Source: Promicromonosporaceae bacterium (GTDB taxonomy: Bacteria; Actinomycetota; Actinomycetes; Actinomycetales; Cellulomonadaceae). From it: a stretch of 45,109 nucleotides of DNA. Below, piece after piece: positions 38,516 to 45,109 of this stretch (position 1 is its first letter; each line of letters opens with the position of its first letter). The notes below the pieces were generated by a model, which saw only the letters and a list, made by a program, of their open reading frames with translations, did not search any database and was not told the DNA's origin. The translations under genes and the position numbers were made by a program. The DNA is taken from the NCBI GenBank assembly GCA_009783295.1, contig WRHK01000031.1:1-45109 (forward strand). The letters are read 5' to 3'.

Positions 38516-39991
38516 GTGCGCGCTGCCCGGACCGGGTCGCTGGTCGGCTCGGCGGCGCTGGTGGTGCTCCTCGCCGCGCTCGCGGCCGCTACGGGCCTGA
38601 GCCCGGTCGGCTGGGCCGTCGGGCTCGTCTGCGCCGCGGTGGTGGTCGCCGTGGAGGTGCGCGGTCTGTCCCGTTACGCCCACGCGCGCGGGCCGGCCGA
38701 CATGATCACGCTCACGCGGGCGATCCTGACCTGCGGCGTGGCGGCGCTGGTCGCGGAGTCGTTCCTGCGGACGCCGCCCGTCGGGGCGATCGTGGCCCTC
38801 ACGGTCCCCGCGCTCGCGCTCGACGCGGTGGACGGGTGGGTGGCCCGGCGCACGCGCACGGCGTCGCTGTTCGGCGCGTGGTTCGACGGCGAGGTCGACG
38901 CGTTCCTCATGCTCGTGCTGAGCGTGGGCGTCGTGCGGTCGGCCGGCGCGTGGGTGCTCGCGATCGGCGGCGTCCGTTACGCGTTCGGGCTGGCCGGGCG
39001 CGGCCTGCCCTGGCTGCGGGCGCCGCTCCCGCCGCGTTACTGGCGCAAGGTCGTGACGGCGACGGCGGGGATCGTGCTCGCCGCGGCGGTCGCCGGCGTC
39101 GCGCCGTCCGCCGTCACGGAGGCAGCGCTGGCCGTCGTGCTCGCTCTGCTGGCCGAGTCGTTCGGCCGGGACGTGCTCTGGCTCTGGAGCCGCCGGGCCG
39201 CCACCCGTGCGCTGGCGGCGCCGGGGGACGGGCACGCCGCCCGCGACCGTCTGGAGCGGGCCCTGGTCCGGGCGCGGCCGGTGGCGTACGAGCCGGGCGA
39301 GTTCGTGGGCCAGGAGAGCTTCATGGGCGCCGAGGAGATCCTCGCGCTGGCCGCCCGTGCGGGCATCGGCCGGGGGACCTCGGTGCTGGACCTGTGCTGC
39401 GGGGTGGCCGGCCCGGGGCGCCTCATCACCCGGGCGCTGGGCTGCACCTACCTGGGGGTCGACTCGAGCGCTGCCGCCGTGACCATCGCCCGGGAGCGCG
39501 CCGGGGAGGACGGCTGCCGGTTCGAGGTCGCGGCGGTCCCGCCGGTCCCCGTCGGGGCGTTCGACGTCGTCCTCCTGTTCGAGACCCTGCTCGCCTTCCC
39601 CGACAAGGAGGCGCTGCTGCGGGAGGTGTCCGCGTCGCTGCCGCCGGGCGGGCGCTTCGCGTTCACCGTCGAGGAGGGCGCACCGCTGACGCGGGCGGAG
39701 CGGAGCAGCATGCCGCGCTCGGACACCGTGTGGCCCGTGCCGCTGCCCGAGCTGCTCGGCTGCCTCGAGCGCGTCGGCCTGCGGGTCACCTGGCAGGAGG
39801 AGCGGAGCCACGCGCACCGTGCCGTGGCCCACGCGCTCGCCCGGGCGTTCGCCGACGACGCCCCGCACATCACGGCGCATCTCGGGCGCCGCGCCCTGGA
39901 CGACCTGGTCACGTCGCACCGCCTGTGGGGCGAGTGGCTGCAGGCGGGACGGATCAGGAAGTTCGCCTTCGTCACCGAGAAGACGCCGTAG
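38516..39991 (+). CDS. CDP-alcohol phosphatidyltransferase fused to a methyltransferase
   Basis: The N-terminal half (about 1-230) is a membrane domain with the complete CDP-alcohol phosphotransferase motif DG-x2-AR-x8-G-x3-D-x3-D at about residues 106-128 (starts DGWVARR, ends WFDGEVD). These enzymes swap CMP for an alcohol head group on a lipid. The C-terminal half carries a class I methyltransferase with VLDLCCGVAGPGRLITRA near 290 and VLLFETLLAFPDKEALLREV. GTG 38516 follows GGGAGG; GTG 38495 is an in-frame alternative adding 7 residues. The two activities probably work on one product. Next gene: BchC-like dehydrogenase, 13 bases on. Confidence 0.88.
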   Translation: MRAARTGSLVGSAALVVLLAALAAATGLSPVGWAVGLVCAAVVVAVEVRGLSRYAHARGPADMITLTRAILTCGVAALVAESFLRTPPVGAIVALTVPALALDAVDGWVARRTRTASLFGAWFDGEVDAFLMLVLSVGVVRSAGAWVLAIGGVRYAFGLAGRGLPWLRAPLPPRYWRKVVTATAGIVLAAAVAGVAPSAVTEAALAVVLALLAESFGRDVLWLWSRRAATRALAAPGDGHAARDRLERALVRARPVAYEPGEFVGQESFMGAEEILALAARAGIGRGTSVLDLCCGVAGPGRLITRALGCTYLGVDSSAAAVTIARERAGEDGCRFEVAAVPPVPVGAFDVVLLFETLLAFPDKEALLREVSASLPPGGRFAFTVEEGAPLTRAERSSMPRSDTVWPVPLPELLGCLERVGLRVTWQEERSHAHRAVAHALARAFADDAPHITAHLGRRALDDLVTSHRLWGEWLQAGRIRKFAFVTEKTP

Positions 39992-40004
39992 CCGGGGCCG
40001 CGCG

Positions 40005-41018
40005 ATGGCGAGCGACAGGCGGACCGGCCAGTCTGGGACTGTGGTGGACGAGGCTCTGGCGTACTGGCTGGGCAGTCCCGGTCAGGGCGAGATCAGACCG
40101 GTGTCGCTGCCGGCGCGCGGTGCGGACGACGTGGTCGTCCGCACCGTCCGTTCCGGCGTGAGCCGGGGCACCGAGGCGCTCGTCTTCCGCGGCGACGTGC
40201 CGCCGGACCAGTACGTCGCCATGCGCGCCCCGTTCCAGGAGGGCGAGTTCCCCGGGCCGGTCAAGTACGGCTACCTGAACGTCGGGGTGGTCGAGGACGG
40301 CCCCGCCGCACTGCGCGGCCGGACGGTCTTCTGCCTCTTTCCGCACCAGACGCGGTACGTCGTCCCGGCCGCGTCCGTCGTCGTCGTGCCCGACGGCGTG
40401 CCCGCGTCCCGGGCCGTGCTGGCCGGCACGGTCGAGACCGCCGTCAACGCGCTGTGGGACGCCGCGCCGCTGGTCGGCGACCGCGTGAGCGTCGTCGGGG
40501 CGGGCATGGTGGGGTGCTGCGTGGCCCGCCTGCTGGCCGGGATCCCGGGGGCCGACGTCGAGCTGGTCGACGTCGACGACGCGAAGGTCAAGGTTGCCGA
40601 CGACCTCGGCGTCGGGTTCGCGCTGCCCGCCGAGGCGCGCCGGGAGCGCGACCTGGTGCTGCACACGAGCGCGACCTCCGCGGGGCTGCAGCTCGCGCTC
40701 GACCTGCTGGTGCCCGACGGGACGGTCGTCGACCTGAGCTGGTACGGCGACGCCCCCGTGCACCTCGAGCTCGGGAGCGCGTTCCACTCCCGCCGCCTGA
40801 CGGTCCGGGCCAGCCAGGTGGGGGCGGTCGCGCGGTCGCGCCGGGACACGCGCTCGACGCGCGACCGGCTCGCGCTGGCCCTGGAGCTGCTGCGCGACCC
40901 GGCCTTCGACGCGCTCCTCACCGGGGAGTCGGAGTTCCAGGAGCTGCCCGACGTCATGACCCGCCTCGCCACGGGCCGCCTGCCCGGCCTCTGCCACACG
41001 ATCGCGTACGGGGGGTGA
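40005..41018 (+). CDS. Medium-chain dehydrogenase, BchC-like zinc-binding alcohol dehydrogenase subfamily
   Basis: This is a 337-residue MDR-fold oxidoreductase. The N-terminal domain has [17 protein letters not shown], the signature of the subfamily that includes bacteriochlorophyllide dehydrogenase BchC. The usual catalytic zinc Cys and structural Cys cluster of alcohol dehydrogenases are absent. The cofactor motif [17 protein letters not shown] is near residue 163. The gene sits 13 bases after the phosphatidyltransferase fusion and 2 bases before the pterin-synthase-like gene, so one transcript is likely. The substrate is unknown; a sugar or pterin-derived alcohol is a guess. Confidence 0.87.
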   Translation: MASDRRTGQSGTVVDEALAYWLGSPGQGEIRPVSLPARGADDVVVRTVRSGVSRGTEALVFRGDVPPDQYVAMRAPFQEGEFPGPVKYGYLNVGVVEDGPAALRGRTVFCLFPHQTRYVVPAASVVVVPDGVPASRAVLAGTVETAVNALWDAAPLVGDRVSVVGAGMVGCCVARLLAGIPGADVELVDVDDAKVKVADDLGVGFALPAEARRERDLVLHTSATSAGLQLALDLLVPDGTVVDLSWYGDAPVHLELGSAFHSRRLTVRASQVGAVARSRRDTRSTRDRLALALELLRDPAFDALLTGESEFQELPDVMTRLATGRLPGLCHTIAYGG

Positions 41019-41020
41019 GC

Positions 41021-41419
41021 ATGTTCTCGGTGACGGTCCGCGACCACATGATGGTCGCGCACAGCTTCCGCGGCGAGACGTTCGGGCCGGCGCAGCGGCT
41101 GCACGGGGCGACGTTCGTCGTCGACGCGACGTTCAGCCGGGCCGCCCTCGACGCGGACAACGTGGTGGTCGACATCGGGCGGGCGGGGGAGGCCCTCAAG
41201 GCGGTCCTCGCGGAGCTCACCTACCGCAACCTCGACGACGAGCCGGCCCTCGCGGGCGTGAACACCACCACCGAGGCGCTCGCGCAGGTCGTCGCCGACC
41301 GGCTGTCCACCAGGATCGAGACCGGCGACCTCGGCCCGGGTGCCCGGGACCTGACCCGGCTCGTCGTCACCCTCCACGAGTCCCACGTCGCGTGGGCGAG
41401 CTACGAGCGCGCGCTGTGA
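41021..41419 (+). CDS. 6-pyruvoyltetrahydropterin synthase / QueD-like protein with altered active site
   Basis: This is a 132-residue tunnelling-fold protein of the PTPS/QueD family. It retains AHSFRGETF (H14) and RLHGATF (H28), plus the C-terminal Glu in LHESHVAW. In canonical enzymes the second region is C-x-x-x-HGH, giving the catalytic Cys and the third zinc His. Here those positions are Ala24 and Ala30, and the Asp-His pair near LDHHYLND is replaced (LTYRNLDD). The zinc site and chemistry are therefore probably different. ATG 41021 follows the dehydrogenase by 2 bases, and the stop overlaps the glycosyltransferase start (GTGA). Confidence 0.88.
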   Translation: MFSVTVRDHMMVAHSFRGETFGPAQRLHGATFVVDATFSRAALDADNVVVDIGRAGEALKAVLAELTYRNLDDEPALAGVNTTTEALAQVVADRLSTRIETGDLGPGARDLTRLVVTLHESHVAWASYERAL

Positions 41420-41890
41420 CTACGGTCCACGTCGTCGTCCCGGACGCGTTCGACGACCCCCAGCGACCCAGCGGCGGCAACGTCTACGACCGTCGGCTGT
41501 GCGAGGAGCTGGGCCGCCTCGGCTGGTCGGTGCGGGTGCTCCCCGTGCCCGGGCCGGTCGCGCTCGCGGCCGCGCTCGACGACGTCGCGGACGGCGGGCT
41601 CGTGATCGTCGACGGCCTGGTCGGCTCCGGAGCGCCCGACGCCGTGCTCCTGCACGCCGACCGGCTGCGCCTCGCCATGCTCGTGCACCTGCCGCTGGGG
41701 GTCGACGGCGACGACGGCGTCCGCGCCCGCGAGCGGGCGGCCCTCCACGGGTGCGCCGCCGTCATCGCGACGAGCCGGTGGACGCGGCGCTGGCTGGAGC
41801 GCCGCTACGACCTGACGGCGGGCAGGGTCGCGGTCGCCGAGCCGGGCGTGGACCGGGCACCCCTGGCCCCGGGCACGCCGCCGGGGGGCC
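41416..41890 (+). CDS. Glycosyltransferase family 4-like, N-terminal fragment cut at a sequence junction
   Basis: About 155 residues of a GT-B glycosyltransferase are present. [20 protein letters not shown] shows the N-terminal Rossmann domain with its GGN loop, then [15 protein letters not shown] and [26 protein letters not shown] and [18 protein letters not shown] are the typical linker before the sugar-nucleotide domain. The GRLLCV-type strand expected next is missing: the actinobacterial sequence stops and unrelated DNA begins. The frame stays open by chance to 42687. GTG 41416 overlaps the previous stop. Confidence 0.9.
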
Positions 41891-41896
41891 GCCTTC
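41878..41896. other. Junction between actinobacterial and foreign DNA
   Basis: Upstream, frame 1 encodes the glycosyltransferase as far as PGTPPGG. Downstream, frame 2 encodes a repeat protein already in mid-domain at [17 protein letters not shown]. Both are truncated here, at a G/C-only stretch (GGGGGGCCGCC) that could supply microhomology for a misjoin. Confidence 0.85.
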
Positions 41897-42802
41897 CTGC
41901 GGGCCTGCCAGCATGCGGCCCCCCCGTACGACGGAGCCGTGTTCGAGGAAGGCGGCGGGGTTGTGTCCACCTATTCCACGTCGCTGGCCATCTCGGCCTG
42001 GTCCGGGCTGGACGCCGCGGAGCACGCCCCGGCCATGGCCCGGGCCGCCGGCTGGCTGCGCCGGCAGCAGGCTTCCGAGGAGCATGGCGGCTACGACCCC
42101 GCCTTGCACCCCGGGGCGTATGGCGGCTTCGCGTATGGCGCCGGCGGGGGCGCCCGGGGGTCCCGTCCCGACCTGTCCAACACCTGGATGGCCCTCCAGG
42201 CCCTCCGGGACAGCGGCCTCGCGGGCCCGGACGATCCGGTCTGGGCCAGGGCCCTGGTGTTCGCCCAGCGCTGCCAGCACACCACAGAAACCAACGACCA
42301 GCCCTGGGCCACGGACAACCCGGATCCCCTGGGCGGGGGGGTGTACCTGCCCGACGCCGGAGCCGACGGCGCGCCGGCCCCTTACGGGACCATGACCTGC
42401 GCCCTCATCCTGGCCTATCTGTCGGCCGGGGTGGAGCCGGGGGACGAAAGGCTGGCCCTGGCCGTCGGCTGGCTGGCCCGCAACTTCGACGTGGAGGGCG
42501 TCCCGCGCCAGGGGCAGGACGGCCTGTACTATTATTATCGGATTTTGGCCAAGGCCCTTTCCGCCCTGGGAGAGCCGGACCTCGGCGGCCATGCCTGGGC
42601 GCCGTCGCTGGCCCGCGCGGTGGCCGCGCGCCAGCGCCCCGACGGCTCCTTCGCCAACGCCGCCGCCGGCCGGTGGCAGGAAGGTGATCCGGCCCTGGCC
42701 ACGGGCTATGCCCTGGCGGCCCTGGGGCTGGCGCGTCAGGCCATGGCGTCCGGCGCGGCCACGGCGGAAAATATCCCGAAACCCGCCGGCCCCCAAAGGT
42801 AA
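41882..42802 (+). CDS. Squalene/terpene-cyclase-type prenyltransferase-repeat protein, C-terminal part
   Basis: The frame enters from the junction without a start and gives about 306 residues. It has alpha-alpha toroid repeats: [68 protein letters not shown] and DGLYYYYRILAKALSALG. These are typical of the squalene-hopene-cyclase/prenyltransferase repeat superfamily in PVC-type genomes. No DxDD acid motif is visible in this part, so it may be non-enzymatic. It shares no context with the genes upstream. Confidence 0.8.
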   Translation, partial: RGAAFLRACQHAAPPYDGAVFEEGGGVVSTYSTSLAISAWSGLDAAEHAPAMARAAGWLRRQQASEEHGGYDPALHPGAYGGFAYGAGGGARGSRPDLSNTWMALQALRDSGLAGPDDPVWARALVFAQRCQHTTETNDQPWATDNPDPLGGGVYLPDAGADGAPAPYGTMTCALILAYLSAGVEPGDERLALAVGWLARNFDVEGVPRQGQDGLYYYYRILAKALSALGEPDLGGHAWAPSLARAVAARQRPDGSFANAAAGRWQEGDPALATGYALAALGLARQAMASGAATAENIPKPAGPQR

Positions 42803-43178
42803 AGTACGGCAAAGGCGCGCGGTGCGCCGATGATGCGGGAGGACACGCTTTCGGGCGGTTGGCCGGCGCGCGTGCGCCGAGATCCCTGCCGCGGGCGGGG
42901 GGCCGTTTTTTCGCTTGACCCGCCGGCCGGGTAAAAGGTAAAAAGGAAATGCGCGGGGACGCGCGCGGGCGGGCCAGGGCGGGCAGGGCCTGGACGGCCC
43001 GCACAAAAAAAAGGTTTTTTTTTGTTGACCGGCTTTCGTGGCCGCATATATTGGCGGGGTCATCGCGGGGAAGGCCTCCGGGTGGCGCGCCGGGCAATTG
43101 GGGCTTGGCGGGTTGTCCTTGGCCGATGGGCGAATATATAGCTTTTTTCCGGGTTTCTTTTTTCGAGGGAGGCTGGTC
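42803..43178 (+). promoter_or_regulatory. Intergenic region with tandem promoters before the barrel protein
   Basis: Three sigma70-like pairs can be drawn: TTGACC 42915-42920 with TAAAAA 42939-42944 (18 bases), TTGACC 43025-43030 with TATATT 43047-43052 (16), and TTGTCC 43113-43118 with TATATA 43135-43140 (16). An A-run followed by a T-run lies just before the second one, like an UP element. A 77-codon frame (42949-43182) overlaps the next start by ATGA but looks weak. No firm gene is seen. Confidence 0.6.
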
Positions 43179-44291
43179 ATGAAAAAGCGCATTGTTGGTG
43201 CATTGCTGGGCGTGGTGCTGCTGGCCCAGGGGGCGTTCGCCCAGGGGTTGTGTTCGGCGGGTGACGGCGAAATAGCCGCCATCCTGGACGCTTATGGCGT
43301 CACGGGCATCACCACGGCCGCCGACGCGTGGGATTGGATTGACACCAACAAGGAATGGGCCCAATTGATCAGCCGCGACTTGTCGGCTGGCGCGGCGGCC
43401 AATACCCAGACGCTCATGGGCGCCAACACCGCTATCCTGGGCGGCGTCGCCAAGGGCCTGACGGGCAGCACGATGAGCTTGGGCGGCGGATACGCCCGGA
43501 ACGATCGGGCCTTCCGGTCGGCCGACAGCATGGCCGCCGTGGCCTCGTCCGGGTATGACTGCGGATGGGAATTGTGGGTGCAGCCCTTCGCCAACTGGAC
43601 CCGCATGAGCGCGGGCACTTGGTATGCCGGTCACAAAACGGACACCTACGGTTTCAACATCGCCGCGCAAAAGGCGTTTGACTTCGGCAAGGCGGGCCTG
43701 TTCGCCGGCTATTCGCACACGGCGTTCGAAACCCGCGGCATCAGCGGCATGGGATCCGGATATATCTTCCGCAATTGGGGCATGCACTCCAACAACTGGA
43801 CCTTGGGCGCGTTTGGCGACTTCAACGTCAAGAACTTCGCCGTCACCGCCATCCTGGGCCACACCTGGAACCGCCTGCATGACGGTTCCTGGCGCAACCA
43901 CGCCAACACCTGGTTCCACTCCCTCAAGGTGGGGTATGACTTCTGCCTGTCCAATGGCCTGACGCTGACCCCGTCCATCGGCTGGCGCTACACCCACATG
44001 AAGCCCCGCGGAGCCGGAGCCCTGTACAGCAGCCAGCTGCCCTTCCTGGCCAAGCTCGCCTATGACAGCGGCAACGGCAAGTTCTACGTCGAAGGCGGCT
44101 ACATCCGCGAAGTGTCCCACCGCACCGTGTACAAGTATGGCCGCCCCCTGTCCAACGACCTGGGCACCATCGGCGCGGGCTACGAAGGCAACATCGGCCG
44201 GTTCGACTGGGGGATTGACTACGACTACCAGTTCGACACCCGCGGCACCAACAGCCACACCTTGGCCCTCAAGTTCGGCATCAAGTTCTAG
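43179..44291 (+). CDS. Outer-membrane beta-barrel protein (autotransporter-barrel-like)
   Basis: The product has 370 residues. The signal peptide MKKRIVGALLGVVLLAQGAFA is followed by a short helical region (LCSAGDGEIAAIL onward). From about residue 100 to the end, alternating hydrophobic strands with aromatic girdles (GWELWVQPFANWTRM, GLFAGYSHTAF, NWTLGAFGDF, KVGYDF) indicate a barrel, and the last residue is Phe, as required for outer-membrane insertion. There is no long passenger domain. ATG 43179 has GAGGGAGG upstream. This is Gram-negative biology and cannot belong with the actinobacterial genes. Confidence 0.85.
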   Translation: MKKRIVGALLGVVLLAQGAFAQGLCSAGDGEIAAILDAYGVTGITTAADAWDWIDTNKEWAQLISRDLSAGAAANTQTLMGANTAILGGVAKGLTGSTMSLGGGYARNDRAFRSADSMAAVASSGYDCGWELWVQPFANWTRMSAGTWYAGHKTDTYGFNIAAQKAFDFGKAGLFAGYSHTAFETRGISGMGSGYIFRNWGMHSNNWTLGAFGDFNVKNFAVTAILGHTWNRLHDGSWRNHANTWFHSLKVGYDFCLSNGLTLTPSIGWRYTHMKPRGAGALYSSQLPFLAKLAYDSGNGKFYVEGGYIREVSHRTVYKYGRPLSNDLGTIGAGYEGNIGRFDWGIDYDYQFDTRGTNSHTLALKFGIKF

Positions 44292-44327
44292 CCGACGCCT
44301 TGGGCAGAGTGGTTCATGGACAACAAG

Positions 44328-44356
44328 CCCCGTCCGCCATGCGGACGGGGTTTTTT
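44328..44356 (+). terminator. Intrinsic terminator after the barrel gene
   Basis: A 10-bp stem CCCCGTCCGC/GCGGACGGGG (44328-44337 with 44341-44350) has a 3-base loop and is followed by six T residues, 36 bases after the stop. Confidence 0.95.
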
Positions 44357-44361
44357 ATTTT

Positions 44362-44528
44362 CGTAGGGGCGGCAACCTGCCGCCCGAAACCGCAGTGCAG
44401 AGTGCAGAACGCAGAGTGCAGAGTAAAAAGAAAGAATCGGCAGTAGGCTCTGCACTCTTCACTCTGCACTCTTCACTCTGCACTCATCACTCTGCACTCT
44501 GCACTAGCGGTTCCGTGCCGCCCCTACG
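44362..44528. repeat. MITE-like element with terminal inverted repeats
   Basis: The ends are CGTAGGGGCGGCA (44362-44374) and its exact complement (44516-44528), extended inward by AACCGC/GCGGTT. The interior is a run of GCAGAGT units on one side and ACTCTGC units on the other, a few bases apart, so the whole can fold into a long hairpin. No transposase is encoded. Its right end supplies the stop codon of the neighbouring deacetylase gene. Confidence 0.75.
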
Positions 44529-45109
44529 GCTCAGGCGGGTCCAGCCCCATCAACGCCTCGTATTCCAGGCGGCGGTTGGGGGAATCCAGCAAAAAGGCGT
44601 CCGCGGTGGCGCGGTCCACGCCTTCGGCCTCGGGCCCGCCTTGGCACGGATGAAAGCACAATTCCACCGCGCCAAACCGCCCGGGGACTTTCAGGCGCCG
44701 CAAGGCGCGCCCGTGCAGGCGGGTGGCATGCAGGATGCTGTAAAAATACGTTTCCGCCCCGGCCTCGCCGGCGGCGGCGGCCGGCCCCGCGAGCCAGCCG
44801 CAGGCCCGCAGCGCCGCCCATTTGACAACCCCGCCGTCCAGCCAGGCCCGGCCAAGTCCGGCCCCGGCCCAGGTGGCCCGCAGGCTTTCGTTGACGCGGC
44901 GCAGGCGCGGGATGCCGTACTCGGCCCGCAGCCCGCCGGCGACCCGGAACAGGACGGGGATCATGTGGGCGTGGCGGTGGGAATCCAGATGCGCCAGCGC
45001 CAGGCCGCGGTCCAGCGCCCACCGGATTTGCGCGCGCATTTCGGCTTCCGCCTGGCGCGCCAGTTCCCGCGGCCGCAGCACGGACAGGGCCAGCAGGGCC
45101 GCCCAGCCC
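44524..45109 (-). CDS. ChbG/HpnK-family carbohydrate deacetylase, C-terminal part (start outside window)
   Basis: The frame runs off the end of the window. The metal/substrate motif LAHLDSHRHAHM, with the H-x-D-S-H-x-H pattern, marks the YdjC/ChbG/HpnK deacetylase fold, which removes acetyl groups from chito-oligosaccharides or hopanoid glycosides. YGIPRLRRVNE and VELCFHPC follow as in homologues. The stop TAG lies inside the inverted repeat of the adjacent mobile element. Having a squalene-cyclase-type protein nearby is suggestive of hopanoid modification, but the link is weak. Confidence 0.85.
   Translation of the reverse strand, partial: GWAALLALSVLRPRELARQAEAEMRAQIRWALDRGLALAHLDSHRHAHMIPVLFRVAGGLRAEYGIPRLRRVNESLRATWAGAGLGRAWLDGGVVKWAALRACGWLAGPAAAAGEAGAETYFYSILHATRLHGRALRRLKVPGRFGAVELCFHPCQGGPEAEGVDRATADAFLLDSPNRRLEYEALMGLDPPEP

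Noticed and set aside
41891-42687. Continuation of the glycosyltransferase frame beyond the junction
   Set aside because: The translation becomes Arg/Gly/Pro-rich and unrelated to a GT-B domain; the frame is open only by chance.
42949-43182. 77-codon frame overlapping the barrel-gene start by ATGA
   Set aside because: Its composition is dominated by the A/T tract and GC-rich linker, it lies across the promoters, and no domain is visible. A leader peptide remains possible but unsupported.
44400-44506. Short direct repeats as a CRISPR array
   Set aside because: The units are 7-14 bases, mirrored in orientation and have no spacers of even length; they form the interior of a hairpin element.

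Overview
Two unrelated pieces of DNA meet in this window. Bases 1 to about 41,880 are a very GC-rich actinobacterial chromosome segment. WhiA, RbpA, OpcA, a cytidylate kinase-Der fusion, GTG starts, 4-base gene overlaps and TAGGCT-type -10 boxes point to Micrococcales, probably near Cellulomonadaceae or Promicromonosporaceae (inferred from gene content, not from a tree). Bases from about 41,880 to the end have Gram-negative features: a signal-peptide outer-membrane barrel, TTGACC/TATATT promoters beside A/T tracts, a T-tailed terminator and a MITE-like element. They resemble PVC-type bacteria such as Kiritimatiellota or Lentisphaerota (tentative). Two different reading frames are cut at the same G/C-rich point, so the most economical reading is a chimeric (misassembled) contig.

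Core part, 1-25 kb. The 3' end of uvrC leads into rapZ-yvcK-whiA, then gap, pgk-tpiA and secG, then rbpA. Converging on these is the pentose phosphate set: tkt alone, then tal-zwf-opcA-pgl as one tightly overlapped minus-strand operon. ctaB follows, divergent from tkt. The chromosome-maintenance run xerD / parA-scpA-scpB-rluB-cmk::der is interrupted between xerD and parA by a minus-strand TetR regulator with a short-chain dehydrogenase. An MFS transporter and a tRNA-Pro(GGG) with a strong terminator close the core part.

Accessory part, 25-34.5 kb. It holds a methyltransferase, an aldo-keto reductase divergent from a SnoaL-like protein, a remnant of a VOC-fold gene, and a four-helix membrane protein whose 3' end looks frameshifted. 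Next come a double GntR regulator and a three-gene molybdopterin oxidoreductase / flavin reductase / DUF6510 operon. A tiny zinc-ribbon gene coupled to dinB and a CPA1-type Na+/H+ antiporter complete it.

Cluster at 34.2-41.9 kb. It contains an LtaS-like sulfatase-fold membrane enzyme, an SRPBCC protein, two methyltransferases, a CDP-alcohol phosphatidyltransferase fused to a methyltransferase, a BchC-like dehydrogenase, a 6-pyruvoyltetrahydropterin-synthase-like protein lacking the canonical catalytic residues, and the first third of a glycosyltransferase. The last four genes are packed with tiny gaps or overlaps and probably form one pathway acting on a lipid- or sugar-linked product. This is the best candidate for an undescribed system, but the junction cuts its downstream end.

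Foreign end, 41.9-45.1 kb. It holds a 5'-truncated squalene-cyclase-type repeat protein, tandem promoters, an outer-membrane barrel protein, a terminator, a MITE-like element with terminal inverted repeats, and the C-terminal part of a ChbG/HpnK-type deacetylase.
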